From: Fidelibacterota bacterium
GTDB taxonomy: Bacteria; Fidelibacterota; Marinisomatia; SCGC-AAA003-L08; TS1B11
DNA: 64,000 nt
Direction: 5' to 3'
Assembly (NCBI GenBank): GCA_020354025.1
Contig: CP070638.1
Span: forward strand, 2,840,578-2,904,577
The position numbers and the translations under genes were made by a program. The notes under the pieces are model-generated. The model saw only the letters and a list, made by a program, of their open reading frames with translations. It did not search any database and had not been told where the DNA came from. Below, in pieces: positions 1 through 7,873 of this stretch (positions within the stretch are counted from its first letter, which is position 1; every line of letters begins with the position of its first letter).

Positions 1-88
1 GACGCAAGGTCCCCGACGCAAAGAGATCCCAGACGCAAAGCGGTCCCCGACGCAAGGGTCGTGGCAAGCGGGGTCCCGACGCCTTGGT

Positions 89-110
89 CCCCGACGCAAA
101 GCGGTCGGGG
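89..110. repeat. Perfect stem-loop in the left repeat cluster
   Basis: CCCCGAC at 89-95 pairs exactly with GTCGGGG at 104-110 around an eight-base loop. It is the clearest intact hairpin of the cluster and suggests that the other units are decayed or partial copies. No T-run follows, so it is not a typical terminator. Confidence 0.6.
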
Positions 111-151
111 CAGGCGGGACTAAGAGCAGGCGGGACTAAGAGCAGGCGGGG
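111..151. repeat. 16-bp direct tandem repeat, two copies plus a partial third
   Basis: The 16-base unit CAGGCGGGACTAAGAG occurs exactly at 111-126 and 127-142. It is followed by the first part of a third copy at 143-151. It lies between two hairpins of the same cluster, which suggests slippage within the repeat element. Confidence 0.7.
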
Positions 152-173
152 CAGGCTCCGAATCACTCACCCT

Positions 174-190
174 CCCGACGCAAGGTCGGG
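174..190. repeat. Second perfect stem-loop in the left repeat cluster
   Basis: CCCGAC at 174-179 pairs exactly with GTCGGG at 185-190 around the five-base loop GCAAG. It has the same stem as the hairpin at 89-110, so the two are copies of one element with different loops. Confidence 0.6.
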
Positions 191-373
191 ACAGGCGGGG
201 TTCAGTCTATTGGTGTCCTTGATATTGTTGATACTTGCGGGCACTCGCCAGGAATTCAAATTGTTGTCTTCCAGTATACAGCGGCAGTAAAAGAATTTGG
301 TTGACTCTATTAGTATCAGCATATAATATTGTACCAGTCCAATAATAGCATAATACATTAATTTGGAGCAAGA

Positions 374-925
374 ATGAGTGACTATGAACCAAGTAATGCC
401 GAAGCGGCCTTGATGGGACTACTGGCGGAGGAACCCAAGTATCCATATCAGATCGAGAAAAATGTGGAGTACCGGGACATGCGCAGCTGGACCGATCTAT
501 CAATGTCGTCAATCTATAAATTGCTGCGCAAACTGGAGGATACAGAATTGGTGAACGTCGAGATTGATGTTACCGAAGGTAATCGCGCCCGGAAGGTATA
601 CCAGTTGACAGAGGCAGGCCGTGATGCCCTGGAGAGAAAGATACGCAGTTTACTCAGGGTCAAGGTGTTGCCCAAGGACCCGTTCAATGTAGCCATCTAT
701 AACAGCGACCTGCTCATGCCCGATGAAGTCGAGTCGAGTCTGCGCATGTATCGCGAACATCTCGCCGAGTCCATCGAGGGCTATGTGCGTCTTGAGCAGT
801 TCCTAAAGGATAATGACTGCCCGCCTGCGCGCATCGCGGTGGCCACGAGGCCGCGTCATCAGTGTGAGGGAGAGATGGTCTGGCTTGATGAGTACCTGCA
901 GCAGTTGGAGTCCTCAAGCAAATAG
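374..925 (+). CDS. PadR family transcriptional regulator
   Basis: This is a 183-residue DNA-binding protein. Residues 10-90 form the PadR winged helix: an ALMGLLAEEPKYPYQIEK helix, a helix carrying SSIYKLLRKLE that would contact DNA, and a wing ending in YQLTEAGRDAL. The second half is helical, as in the Vir_act_alpha_C dimerisation part of PadR proteins. The length is normal for the family. A GGAG six bases before the ATG supports the start. PadR proteins usually repress a neighbouring membrane or detoxification gene in response to a small molecule. Here the next gene runs in the opposite direction and no obvious target adjoins, so the target is unknown or lies to the left of the window. Confidence 0.88.
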   Translation: MSDYEPSNAEAALMGLLAEEPKYPYQIEKNVEYRDMRSWTDLSMSSIYKLLRKLEDTELVNVEIDVTEGNRARKVYQLTEAGRDALERKIRSLLRVKVLPKDPFNVAIYNSDLLMPDEVESSLRMYREHLAESIEGYVRLEQFLKDNDCPPARIAVATRPRHQCEGEMVWLDEYLQQLESSSK

Positions 926-1087
926 TTGCTGCATCAAAAGAAAAGGGCAGCCGATGCGCGACCAGGGTCCTCGTCCGCTCAGCTAAAATAAACAAGTACG
1001 CCGGCGCGGGTAGAGATCCGGGAGCGGCCGGGGGGATTGAACTAGGGGATATAGCCAGCCAGGGATGTCAGGCTTGGTAAGGCGTCC

Positions 1088-1768
1088 CTACGTTTGGACT
1101 TCGCTGTACGGGTAGCCGATTTGGTCGAAGGGATTGACCACGCTGGTGATGATGTTGCGGGAGTGGGCGGCGATACGCTTGAGGTAGCGGGCATAGAGGG
1201 CTACGGCGGCTCCCTCGCTGGTCTCCAGGTCCTGGATCTCCCCATTAACCACCCCATGGGTGATGGTATCGCAGGCGGCCGATACTTCTTCCTTGTACTC
1301 ATCCATGATTTTCCGGGCCTGTTCCGCATCACTAGTCTTAAAGGCATTGATCGTATCGCGGAACTGGTGGGTAACGGTGGCCTCAATGCGGCTCAGTTCT
1401 GCTTCCGCGCTTCCGGCGCTCAGCCGGGCCGGGTGGTTACGGGCCAGGTCAAAGATATTCTTAGTGTAGTCGCCGATGCGCTCGATGTCCACGACGACGC
1501 TGACCAGCACCAGACCGGATACCAGGTCCGCCGGCCCGGTGACCGCCAGGTGGGTCATCACCTTCTTGCGCACGTCCCGCTCGTAGGCATTGATCTGCTT
1601 GTCCATCTTATAGATATCGATAGCGATTTCGGCGGTGTCTGACCGCCGGAGGGATTCCACCGAAGCCTCGTACATTTCCAGGTCCATGTCAAGCATCTGG
1701 TAGGAGTTGTCCAGGGCCCGGGTATAAAGGTCCTCCTCTTTAAACAGGTGTAATAAACTCTTCCACAT
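1088..1768 (-). CDS. PhoU-like (DUF47-type) phosphate uptake regulator
   Basis: This is a 226-residue all-helical cytoplasmic protein with PhoU features. It has acidic helix signatures around residues 55-65 (KMDKQINAYERDV) and 93-101 (DIERIGDYT), the (E/D)xxxD pattern that binds metal clusters in PhoU proteins. No transmembrane segment is seen. The ATG is three bases after the stop of the Na/Pi cotransporter gene, so the two are almost certainly co-transcribed. In many bacteria these two modules are fused in a single YjbB-type protein. Here they are separate, and the small protein probably gates or senses phosphate for the transporter. The specific function is inferred from family and neighbour. 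Confidence 0.85.
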   Translation of the reverse strand: MWKSLLHLFKEEDLYTRALDNSYQMLDMDLEMYEASVESLRRSDTAEIAIDIYKMDKQINAYERDVRKKVMTHLAVTGPADLVSGLVLVSVVVDIERIGDYTKNIFDLARNHPARLSAGSAEAELSRIEATVTHQFRDTINAFKTSDAEQARKIMDEYKEEVSAACDTITHGVVNGEIQDLETSEGAAVALYARYLKRIAAHSRNIITSVVNPFDQIGYPYSEVQT

Positions 1769-1771
1769 GGC

Positions 1772-2866
1772 TCACCTCGTCGTTACGATAAATATTAACG
1801 GGATAATGAAGAAAACGAAAAGGATAAAAAGCAGGGGCAGGAATCGGTTTTTAATTGCCGTCGCTGCCGCGAATTCCGCCATCAGGATCGGGAGCCGCCG
1901 GACCTTTTTTATAGGCCAGATGAGGACGATCCCACTGATGTTAAACAGCAGGTGGGCAAACGAAACGGTTATGGCGGCCATATTGGCAGTTGATAAAGCA
2001 GCAAGGATGGCGGTCACGGTGGTGCCCACATTGGCTCCCAGGGTATAAGGAAAGATCTGGAGCAAGCTCAGGAGTCCGGCACCGACCAGAGGGACGGCCA
2101 GAGAGGTAGTTATGGAGCTACTTTGCACCAGTCCGGTCAGCAGGACACCGAAGAGGAATGCCCGGGCGGCCGTTTTGAACAGGTGCTCGTCGAAGAAGGC
2201 CGAGATCCGCTTAAGCACGAGGCTCCGCAGTACCTTCACGATACCTGCCAGCATGGCGAATATGAGCAGGACAGCGAGAATCAGGAGCAGCACAGGCCGC
2301 TGTCCCACCAGGTCAGCCAGGAATGCAATAGCCGGCACTGTGGCCGCTTTCAAGGGGCTGCCCAGCGTCATCCCACCGATACCTTCGAAGAGGATGGCCA
2401 GGCGTGCAGCCGATCGGCTCAGAAAGCCGGTGGCCAGCTCCAGAGGGAACAGCACCGCCACCGCTACAATATTGAAGAAATCGTGTACAATGGCGGCGGC
2501 GAAGGCCCGGCGGAACTCGGTCTTCCGGGTAATGTGCCCAATGGAGACAATGGTATTTGTAACAGTTGTACCAATGTTAGCGCCCATTACGATGGGTATT
2601 GCTCCCTGGATGGAGATCGCCCCACCAGCCACCATCCCTACCACGATAGATGTCGTGGTAGATGAGCTCTGCACCAGCGAAGTGGCCAGGATCCCGATGA
2701 ACAGACCGACCAGGGGCGAGGCCGTTGTATTCAGGATCCGCTCAGAGAATTCCCTGCCGAAGAGTTTGAAGGAATGGCCCATCGCGCCGATACCAACGAT
2801 AAACAGATAGAGGAAAGCGAGGAGACCCACCAGTTTCAGGAGGACTTTGAGCTGGTCTCTTGACAT
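1772..2866 (-). CDS. Na+/phosphate cotransporter (NptA/PF02690 type)
   Basis: This is a 364-residue inner-membrane protein with about eight or nine hydrophobic segments. It has the two inverted QSSS signatures of the Na/Pi-cotransporter family: QSSSTTTS from Gln66 and QSSSITTS from Gln248. Each is followed by a GAN(I/V)GTTVT segment. Duplicated QSSS repeats form the phosphate and sodium path in this family. The C-terminal PhoU domain found in longer bacterial homologues is absent and is supplied by the next gene, three bases downstream. The start at 2866 gives a short amphipathic N-terminus before the first membrane helix. The role is probably low-affinity sodium-driven phosphate transport, in either direction. 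Confidence 0.92.
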   Translation of the reverse strand: MSRDQLKVLLKLVGLLAFLYLFIVGIGAMGHSFKLFGREFSERILNTTASPLVGLFIGILATSLVQSSSTTTSIVVGMVAGGAISIQGAIPIVMGANIGTTVTNTIVSIGHITRKTEFRRAFAAAIVHDFFNIVAVAVLFPLELATGFLSRSAARLAILFEGIGGMTLGSPLKAATVPAIAFLADLVGQRPVLLLILAVLLIFAMLAGIVKVLRSLVLKRISAFFDEHLFKTAARAFLFGVLLTGLVQSSSITTSLAVPLVGAGLLSLLQIFPYTLGANVGTTVTAILAALSTANMAAITVSFAHLLFNISGIVLIWPIKKVRRLPILMAEFAAATAIKNRFLPLLFILFVFFIIPLIFIVTTR

Positions 2867-3252
2867 GGATATTTCAGGAAGGGACTGTTAAGTGTCCTAG
2901 TTAGCCCTAGCCGGTCGCATCAACAACATTCTGCCCTCACGCAGAATAGCCAGAACCGGGTTAATATCAGGTGGAAGGCGGCTGTCCGTAGGGGCAGTGA
3001 TCGCGCAGTCTGGGTATTGGACGGATTGATCGATTATTCAGTCCTACCTATGATCTGGCTGTATTTCCAGTGTCCGAATCCGACAAAATCAACGATGCAA
3101 ATTAGCAACGATATGGGGAGTACTGGCAACCAAAAAGCCCTCAGCCCGTATCTGACAGCATCCCAACAAGCCGGACGGCCGTCCTTATCTCAGCACCACA
3201 CCCGCCCTCTGCCCCGCTTCGGGCGGGACCGATGGCGGGACTATTCCAGTGC
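2867..3252. other. Intergenic region with one stem-loop
   Basis: These 386 bases lie between the start of the cotransporter gene and the stop of the FG-GAP protein gene, both on the minus strand. No convincing coding sequence is seen. The one clear structure is a hairpin at 3201-3227. The part next to 2866 should hold the promoter of the phosphate operon, but I cannot point to clear boxes. Confidence 0.5.
3201..3227 (-). terminator. GC-rich stem-loop after the FG-GAP gene, possible terminator
   Basis: CCCGCCC at 3201-3207 pairs perfectly with GGGCGGG at 3221-3227 around a 13-base loop. The hairpin lies 25 bases past the stop codon of the minus-strand FG-GAP gene. There is no U-tract on that strand, so it would be a Rho-dependent or transcript-end hairpin rather than a classical intrinsic terminator. 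Its GC-rich sequence resembles the repeat cluster at the left edge. Confidence 0.35.
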
Positions 3253-6200
3253 TTATTTCAAGAACAGCATCTTGATGGTCTTGGTATACCTGGCGCTTTC
3301 CATCCGGGCGATATAAACACCGGCAGACACCTGACGGCCCGCCTTATCAAGACCATCCCAGGTAACAGCATGGTAACCGGGCTCCATTCTGCGCGCAACC
3401 AGCCTGGCTATGTTATGACCCATGAGGTCGTAGACCAGTATGGACACATTACCCGCTTCGGGCAGGTCAAACCGCAGCGTTGTCGCCGGGTTGAAGGGAT
3501 TGGGATGGTTCTGGTGCAGGGCGAACTCGGTGGGGAGCGCATCCTGATCCGATACCGCTGATGGTGCAGTCGGGGTAGCACTGACCTCACTGGAGTAATC
3601 ACTTTCGTTGAGGGCCACATCCACCGCGGTAATCCGGAAATAATAAGCGGTGTCGTTTGTCAGGCCCGTGAGTGTCCTGGTTGTATCGGTAATACTGCCG
3701 GTAGAGTCAACCAGGGTGGTGGGACCAGCTGCTGTGCCGCTGTAAATCCGGTAACGGAGAAAATCACTCTCCGTATTCTGATTCCAGGTAAGGGTCACCT
3801 GCCCATCACCCGCCTCGGCCGCCGGGTTCCGGGGCGCTGCCGGGGCAGTCGTATTGGAGACCGTTACATGGTTCGGCCGGCTGTACAGGGTCAAGGAGCC
3901 GGCGATAGAATTTCTGATGCGGCATACGTAGTTCCCGCTGTCCGATTCACTGACGGGATCAAGCGTCAGGGTGCTATCGATGGCGCCTGTGAGATACTGC
4001 CCACTCCTGATCCACTGATACGTGTTGGCCGTCCCCCCTACAGAAACTGAGAGGGTAAGACTGTCTCCCGCTTCCACGGTGGTGTCTTCCGCGGCGCCCA
4101 CGCTATCCTGCGGTGCATACTGCAAACCCGATATGCCGATGCCGATAAGGGGTTCGATATCCTCAAAGGTGAGTTTGTTATATTGTACCCTCAGGTTATC
4201 TAAGAATTGAAGCGAGCTGAGATCAGGCAAGTCAACGAGTTGATTGTCATTAAGATACAGGTCTTGTAATTGATCCAATTCTTCTATCGAACCAGGGATG
4301 GCGGTCAGTTGGTTGTTATTGAGATAGAGATATGACAGGTTGGTAAGATTACCAATCTCGTCTGGGACGGCGCCGATCAGAAGGTTTCCCTCAAGCCTTA
4401 GACCTGTCAATTGATCAAGGTTACCAATGGACGCAGGAATCGTACCGGATAGATTATTGCCGTACAGCGATAGAATTTTCAATTCAACCAGGTCGCCAAT
4501 TGACGAGGGAATCGAACCGGATAGATTATTGCCGTACAGCTTCACCTGAGCAACCCGTCCATCCGTAACGGTGACGCGGTACCAGGAGGAGACCGGCCCA
4601 CTGAGCCAGTCGGTATTGTAGGTCCAGGTACCACCATTCGTGCTGTTGTACAGGTCCACCAGCGCCAGGGAGTCGGTCTTAAGCGAATATTGCTCCACTG
4701 TCAAACTGTCTTGATTTGAGAAGTCAACACTTTCCAACAGCCCCGCGTCCACCGCTTTGATCCGGAAATAGTACGTGGTCCCGACGGTCAGGCCCGTGAT
4801 GGTGATGGTTGTATCACCGATAGCGCTGGTTGAGTCCACCAGGGTTGTGGGGACGGGAGAGGTATCCATGTAAATGCGGTACCGGAGGAAATCCGACTCG
4901 GTATTCTGATTCCATATCAAAGGTGCGGCCCCGATATCGTAGTAGGTTTTCACCGCCAGGTTCTGGGGCGCTGCTGGCGGGACGGCAATATCAAAGGTCT
5001 GCTCCTCTGCAAAGGCCGAACCGGCTAAGGCGTGGTCAATGCTCTGGACGCTCCAGTAGATGGTGCCATCGGGCAGGTCATACAGGTTCCAGCTGAGATT
5101 TTCCTGCACGTTGCCCAGGGCCGGGATTAGACGAAACCCCGAGGTAGTGTTAGCATGGGGTGAAATCAAGCCCACCCCACCAGAGGTTGTACCCACCCGA
5201 AGATTATAGCTGAGGCCGCCGGCATCGGGTTCAGTATCCGTGGATATATTCCAGCTCAAGGTCACCGTGTCCTGGTTGACTACCGACTGAAGACCAGTGG
5301 GAGCGGTAGGCAGGTTGTTGGCCACGGAGCTAGTATTCTCGTAGACTTTGGCGATACCGGATCCCGTCAACAAGATGTCCAGGGCTCCATCGTTGTCATA
5401 GTCGCCCCAAGAGGCCGATCCGTTGGAAACGTTATTCAGCCCGGTAGCGATGTCAGTAAAGGTATCATCTCCGTTATTCCGGTAGACTCTGGCGAAAGTG
5501 GACAAACCGGTCCATCCCGAAAATAAGATATCCAGATCACCGTCATTGTCATAGTCGCCCCAGGCTATTGCGGCATCTTCTACATCTGCCAAGCCGGTCG
5601 TGCCAACGTAGTGACCGGAAAAAGCGCCCTCATTATTCTCGTAGAGCACGGTATAACGGGTTGAACCAGTATATCCCGTTAATACGACATCCAGATCCCC
5701 ATCGTTGTCATAATCACCCCAGGCCGCTGCAGCATCCCAAACTCCTATAAGAGTAGCAGGTAGGGCGGTGAACTCGCCACTAACATTTTCGTAGATTTTA
5801 GAGCCGCCAGACCAATTCGAGACCAAGACATCCAGGTCACCGTCGTTATCATAGTCACCCCAGGCCCCGGCAGCCTTCCCATAACTATAGGTGCTGAAGA
5901 AAGCGTCAGTATCGGTAAAAATACCGCCATCATTCCGGTAGATTGTGCCGCTACCAGAGCCCAACGATAAGATATCCAGGTCACCGTCGTTGTCATAGTC
6001 ACCCCAGGCTGCCGAACTATAAGTACGCCCTGACAGACCGGCTTCGATGTCGGTAAAAGTGTCATCCCCATTATTCCGGTAGACCAGGGCGATATTGGTG
6101 CTCGTTGTATTATTATAACCCGTGATCAAAATATCCAGGTCACCATCGTTATCAAAGTCGCCCCAGTTCGCCGAACTAGAGGAAACGCCTGTCAGCCCGG

Positions 6201-6534
6201 CTTCGATATCGACAAACGTGCCGGCGTCATTCCGGTAGACTTCAGCGATATAAGAGCCTGTCAACAGGATATCCAAGTCCCCGTCGTTGTCATAATCACC
6301 CCAAGCTGCTGAACTGGTTGAAACACCCGTCAAGCTGTCGGTAATGGCGGTAACTTCGACGAAGGTTGGGGGGACCGCCCTGACCGGCGAGGTCAGGCAC
6401 AAGCCCAGCGCCAGCCCGAAAATAATAATACGGGACTGGGAAGTGGTTGGGGTCCAGAAGGGCCGCAGGAAGCCAAAGGAATTATGAAATCCTGTCATCA
6501 TATTAAGACGGGTGTGCTTGGAAGTACGCAACAT
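3253..6534 (-). CDS. Secreted mosaic protein: FG-GAP, FN3, LRR, Ig-like and T9SS sorting domain
   Basis: This is a 1093-residue surface or secreted protein. A long n-region and hydrophobic stretch end in a likely signal-peptidase site after Ala53. Residues about 60-400 hold seven FG-GAP/VCBS-type repeats, each with WGDYDNDGDLD, a calcium-binding DxDxDG loop. The last copy reads DNDGALD. Then come fibronectin type III-like domains near 408 and 520, leucine-rich repeats near 632-790, an Ig-like domain near 818-888, another FN3 near 897-988, and a type A T9SS sorting domain from about 1002 with HPNPFNP and a terminal KTIKMLFLK. AGAGGAG lies seven bases before the ATG and supports the start. The likely role is adhesion or glycan/protein binding at the cell surface. 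No catalytic domain is visible. Confidence 0.88.
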   Translation of the reverse strand: MLRTSKHTRLNMMTGFHNSFGFLRPFWTPTTSQSRIIIFGLALGLCLTSPVRAVPPTFVEVTAITDSLTGVSTSSAAWGDYDNDGDLDILLTGSYIAEVYRNDAGTFVDIEAGLTGVSSSSANWGDFDNDGDLDILITGYNNTTSTNIALVYRNNGDDTFTDIEAGLSGRTYSSAAWGDYDNDGDLDILSLGSGSGTIYRNDGGIFTDTDAFFSTYSYGKAAGAWGDYDNDGDLDVLVSNWSGGSKIYENVSGEFTALPATLIGVWDAAAAWGDYDNDGDLDVVLTGYTGSTRYTVLYENNEGAFSGHYVGTTGLADVEDAAIAWGDYDNDGDLDILFSGWTGLSTFARVYRNNGDDTFTDIATGLNNVSNGSASWGDYDNDGALDILLTGSGIAKVYENTSSVANNLPTAPTGLQSVVNQDTVTLSWNISTDTEPDAGGLSYNLRVGTTSGGVGLISPHANTTSGFRLIPALGNVQENLSWNLYDLPDGTIYWSVQSIDHALAGSAFAEEQTFDIAVPPAAPQNLAVKTYYDIGAAPLIWNQNTESDFLRYRIYMDTSPVPTTLVDSTSAIGDTTITITGLTVGTTYYFRIKAVDAGLLESVDFSNQDSLTVEQYSLKTDSLALVDLYNSTNGGTWTYNTDWLSGPVSSWYRVTVTDGRVAQVKLYGNNLSGSIPSSIGDLVELKILSLYGNNLSGTIPASIGNLDQLTGLRLEGNLLIGAVPDEIGNLTNLSYLYLNNNQLTAIPGSIEELDQLQDLYLNDNQLVDLPDLSSLQFLDNLRVQYNKLTFEDIEPLIGIGISGLQYAPQDSVGAAEDTTVEAGDSLTLSVSVGGTANTYQWIRSGQYLTGAIDSTLTLDPVSESDSGNYVCRIRNSIAGSLTLYSRPNHVTVSNTTAPAAPRNPAAEAGDGQVTLTWNQNTESDFLRYRIYSGTAAGPTTLVDSTGSITDTTRTLTGLTNDTAYYFRITAVDVALNESDYSSEVSATPTAPSAVSDQDALPTEFALHQNHPNPFNPATTLRFDLPEAGNVSILVYDLMGHNIARLVARRMEPGYHAVTWDGLDKAGRQVSAGVYIARMESARYTKTIKMLFLK
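5340..6330 (-). repeat. Seven in-frame repeats encoding FG-GAP units
   Basis: A block encoding WGDYDNDGDLD recurs seven times, at intervals of roughly 140-160 bases, inside the FG-GAP protein gene. The calcium-loop codons are almost identical between copies while the linkers differ. This points to tandem duplication followed by divergence, or to gene conversion of the loops. It is a coding repeat and not a CRISPR array. Confidence 0.85.
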
Positions 6535-7061
6535 GGTCGATCTCCTCTAATAGTAGTTTGGTACAATGAGTGCTAAAATGCGCCAATATAACTGTAAGAA
6601 ATAAAAGAGATGAGAAGTATATTGTTTGGTGATAGAGTAGTGTTCGTTCCGTAGTCCGTGAACTATTTATGTGTAAAAGTAATTTGGTTTGCCTGCTTAA
6701 TCAACCAGTTTATTCATGATCTTTTCGAGTTCACTAACACGGAATACACTTTAGGATAGAATAAAGTTGTGGTTCTTGTATTTGAAATCATCCAGGCTGT
6801 TCACCGCCGAAAAGATGGAATACCACGCCGCTACAGCCACTCTCTGACAGCACCGGCTCTGAGGCACTTTTCATGGTGGCTTGGTTCATTTTTGGCCTTA
6901 TCAGTCTCCTGATCAACCATCTACCAATCCGAGTGTAGCCCTGAATAATAGAACACAAAGCGGAATCGTTGCCAACTGATAAGCTTAATGGCGATAAAAC
7001 GAAAGTATTCTATCTTGACATAACAAATATTCGTAAGTAATTTGCGGCAAAAGGAAAGGCA
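6535..7061. other. Divergent intergenic region
   Basis: These 527 bases separate the divergently transcribed FG-GAP protein gene and DeoR regulator gene. No coding sequence is supported. The region is AT-rich near both start codons, as expected for two promoters. The only box I can name is TTGACA at 7015. The DeoR protein encoded next door is a candidate to bind here, but I see no clear operator palindrome. Confidence 0.5.
7015..7043 (+). promoter_or_regulatory. Possible promoter of the DeoR cassette
   Basis: TTGACA at 7015-7020 is a perfect sigma70 -35 box. Seventeen bases later TAATTT at 7038-7043 is a poor match to a -10 box. It lies just upstream of the AAAGGAAAGG ribosome-binding site and the ATG at 7062, which would leave a very short leader. 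FCB-group sigma factors often use other -10 sequences, so this is tentative. Confidence 0.3.
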
Positions 7062-7841
7062 ATGAAGAATTCAGGGGGCCATACCACGGTAGACCGACGA
7101 GATGAAATCGTCCATATTATTAACGAAACCGGCAAGGTCAAGGTGGATGAGCTGAGCGTGCGGTTTAGTGTTTCCTCGGTAACTATCCGAAATGACCTTA
7201 GCTATCTCGAAAGCAGGGGCTTAATTCATCGCGTCTATGGCGGGGCACTTGTCAGGGACTTTGTGGCTCACGACAACACTCTCACAGAGAAGGCCAAACT
7301 GCACGCGGAAGAAAAGAGGGCCATTGGTGCCAAGGCGGCCGAAATGATTTTCGAAGGTGACTCAATTATTCTTGACTCGGGTACAACTACCATTGAAATC
7401 GCCAAGCGCATCAAGGACCGCGAGGACCTGACGGTAATGACCAATGGAGTGAACATCGCTATTGAACTAGCGGGCTGTTCAAACATTGCCGTCATTCTAA
7501 CCGGTGGCCGGTTGCGTGAGAATTCCTTCTCATTAGTAGGCCCACAGGCTGAAGTGGCGCTGAGGGAGTTTTATTTTGATAAGCTCTTCCTGGGAGTGGA
7601 CGGATTTGACCTGAACGTCGGACTGACAACGCCCAACCAGTTTGAGGCCCGGCTTAATGCGGTGATGCTGGAAGTCGCCAAGGAGACGATCATAGTAGCC
7701 GATTCAAGCAAATTCGGCCGTAAGAGCCTCTGTCGGATTGGTGGGCTCGAGAAGATTAAAAAGATCGTCACCGATCCTCATATTGATAAGGAATACCTGG
7801 CCCGATTTGAGGAACTGGGCGTTGAGGTTATATTGGCATAG
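7062..7841 (+). CDS. DeoR/GlpR family transcriptional regulator
   Basis: This is a 259-residue sugar-responsive regulator. Residues about 12-65 form the DeoR helix-turn-helix (RRDEIVHIINETGKVKVDEL, then SVSSVTIRNDLSYLE). Residues 85-250 form the DeoRC sensor, with DSGTTT and VMTNG phosphate-contact loops and GVDGFDL and VADSSKFG motifs. These proteins usually repress a sugar-catabolic operon and release DNA when they bind a phosphorylated sugar. The gene has AAAGGAAAGG just before its ATG and is followed directly by SIS, PfkB, GatZ-family and EamA genes in the same direction. It probably senses a sugar phosphate of that pathway, such as tagatose- or galactosamine-6-phosphate. The effector is inferred. 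Confidence 0.92.
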   Translation: MKNSGGHTTVDRRDEIVHIINETGKVKVDELSVRFSVSSVTIRNDLSYLESRGLIHRVYGGALVRDFVAHDNTLTEKAKLHAEEKRAIGAKAAEMIFEGDSIILDSGTTTIEIAKRIKDREDLTVMTNGVNIAIELAGCSNIAVILTGGRLRENSFSLVGPQAEVALREFYFDKLFLGVDGFDLNVGLTTPNQFEARLNAVMLEVAKETIIVADSSKFGRKSLCRIGGLEKIKKIVTDPHIDKEYLARFEELGVEVILA

Positions 7842-7873
7842 CTCACACTTTGATTAATGAGGTCCCGCCCAAG

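Larger units (their letters stand above)
1..210. repeat. Degenerate short repeat cluster (GACGCAAGG-type units)
   Basis: This non-coding stretch at the left edge is built from about seven imperfect units that start with GACGCAAGG or GACGCAAAG and end in a run of C. The units are roughly 14 to 30 bases apart. Several are halves of hairpins in which CCCGAC or CCCCGAC pairs with GTCGGG or GTCGGGG. The array is much richer in G+C than the AT-rich sequence at 220-370 that follows. It resembles a cluster of REP-like extragenic palindromes. Short reading frames that cross it are products of the repeat. The cluster may continue to the left of the window. Bases 211-373 hold only the presumed PadR promoter region. 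Confidence 0.6.

Noticed and set aside
84-290. 68-codon frame in the left repeat cluster
   Set aside because: The translation is made of the short DNA repeats and has no ribosome-binding site of note.
1094-1642. 182-codon frame on the plus strand opposite the PhoU-like gene
   Set aside because: It is antisense to a well-supported gene, lacks family motifs and a ribosome-binding site, and is explained by codon bias in the real frame.
5340-6330. Regularly spaced repeats that could be taken for a CRISPR array
   Set aside because: The repeats are inside an open frame, encode DYDNDGDLD calcium loops and have long, related linkers. They are FG-GAP protein repeats.
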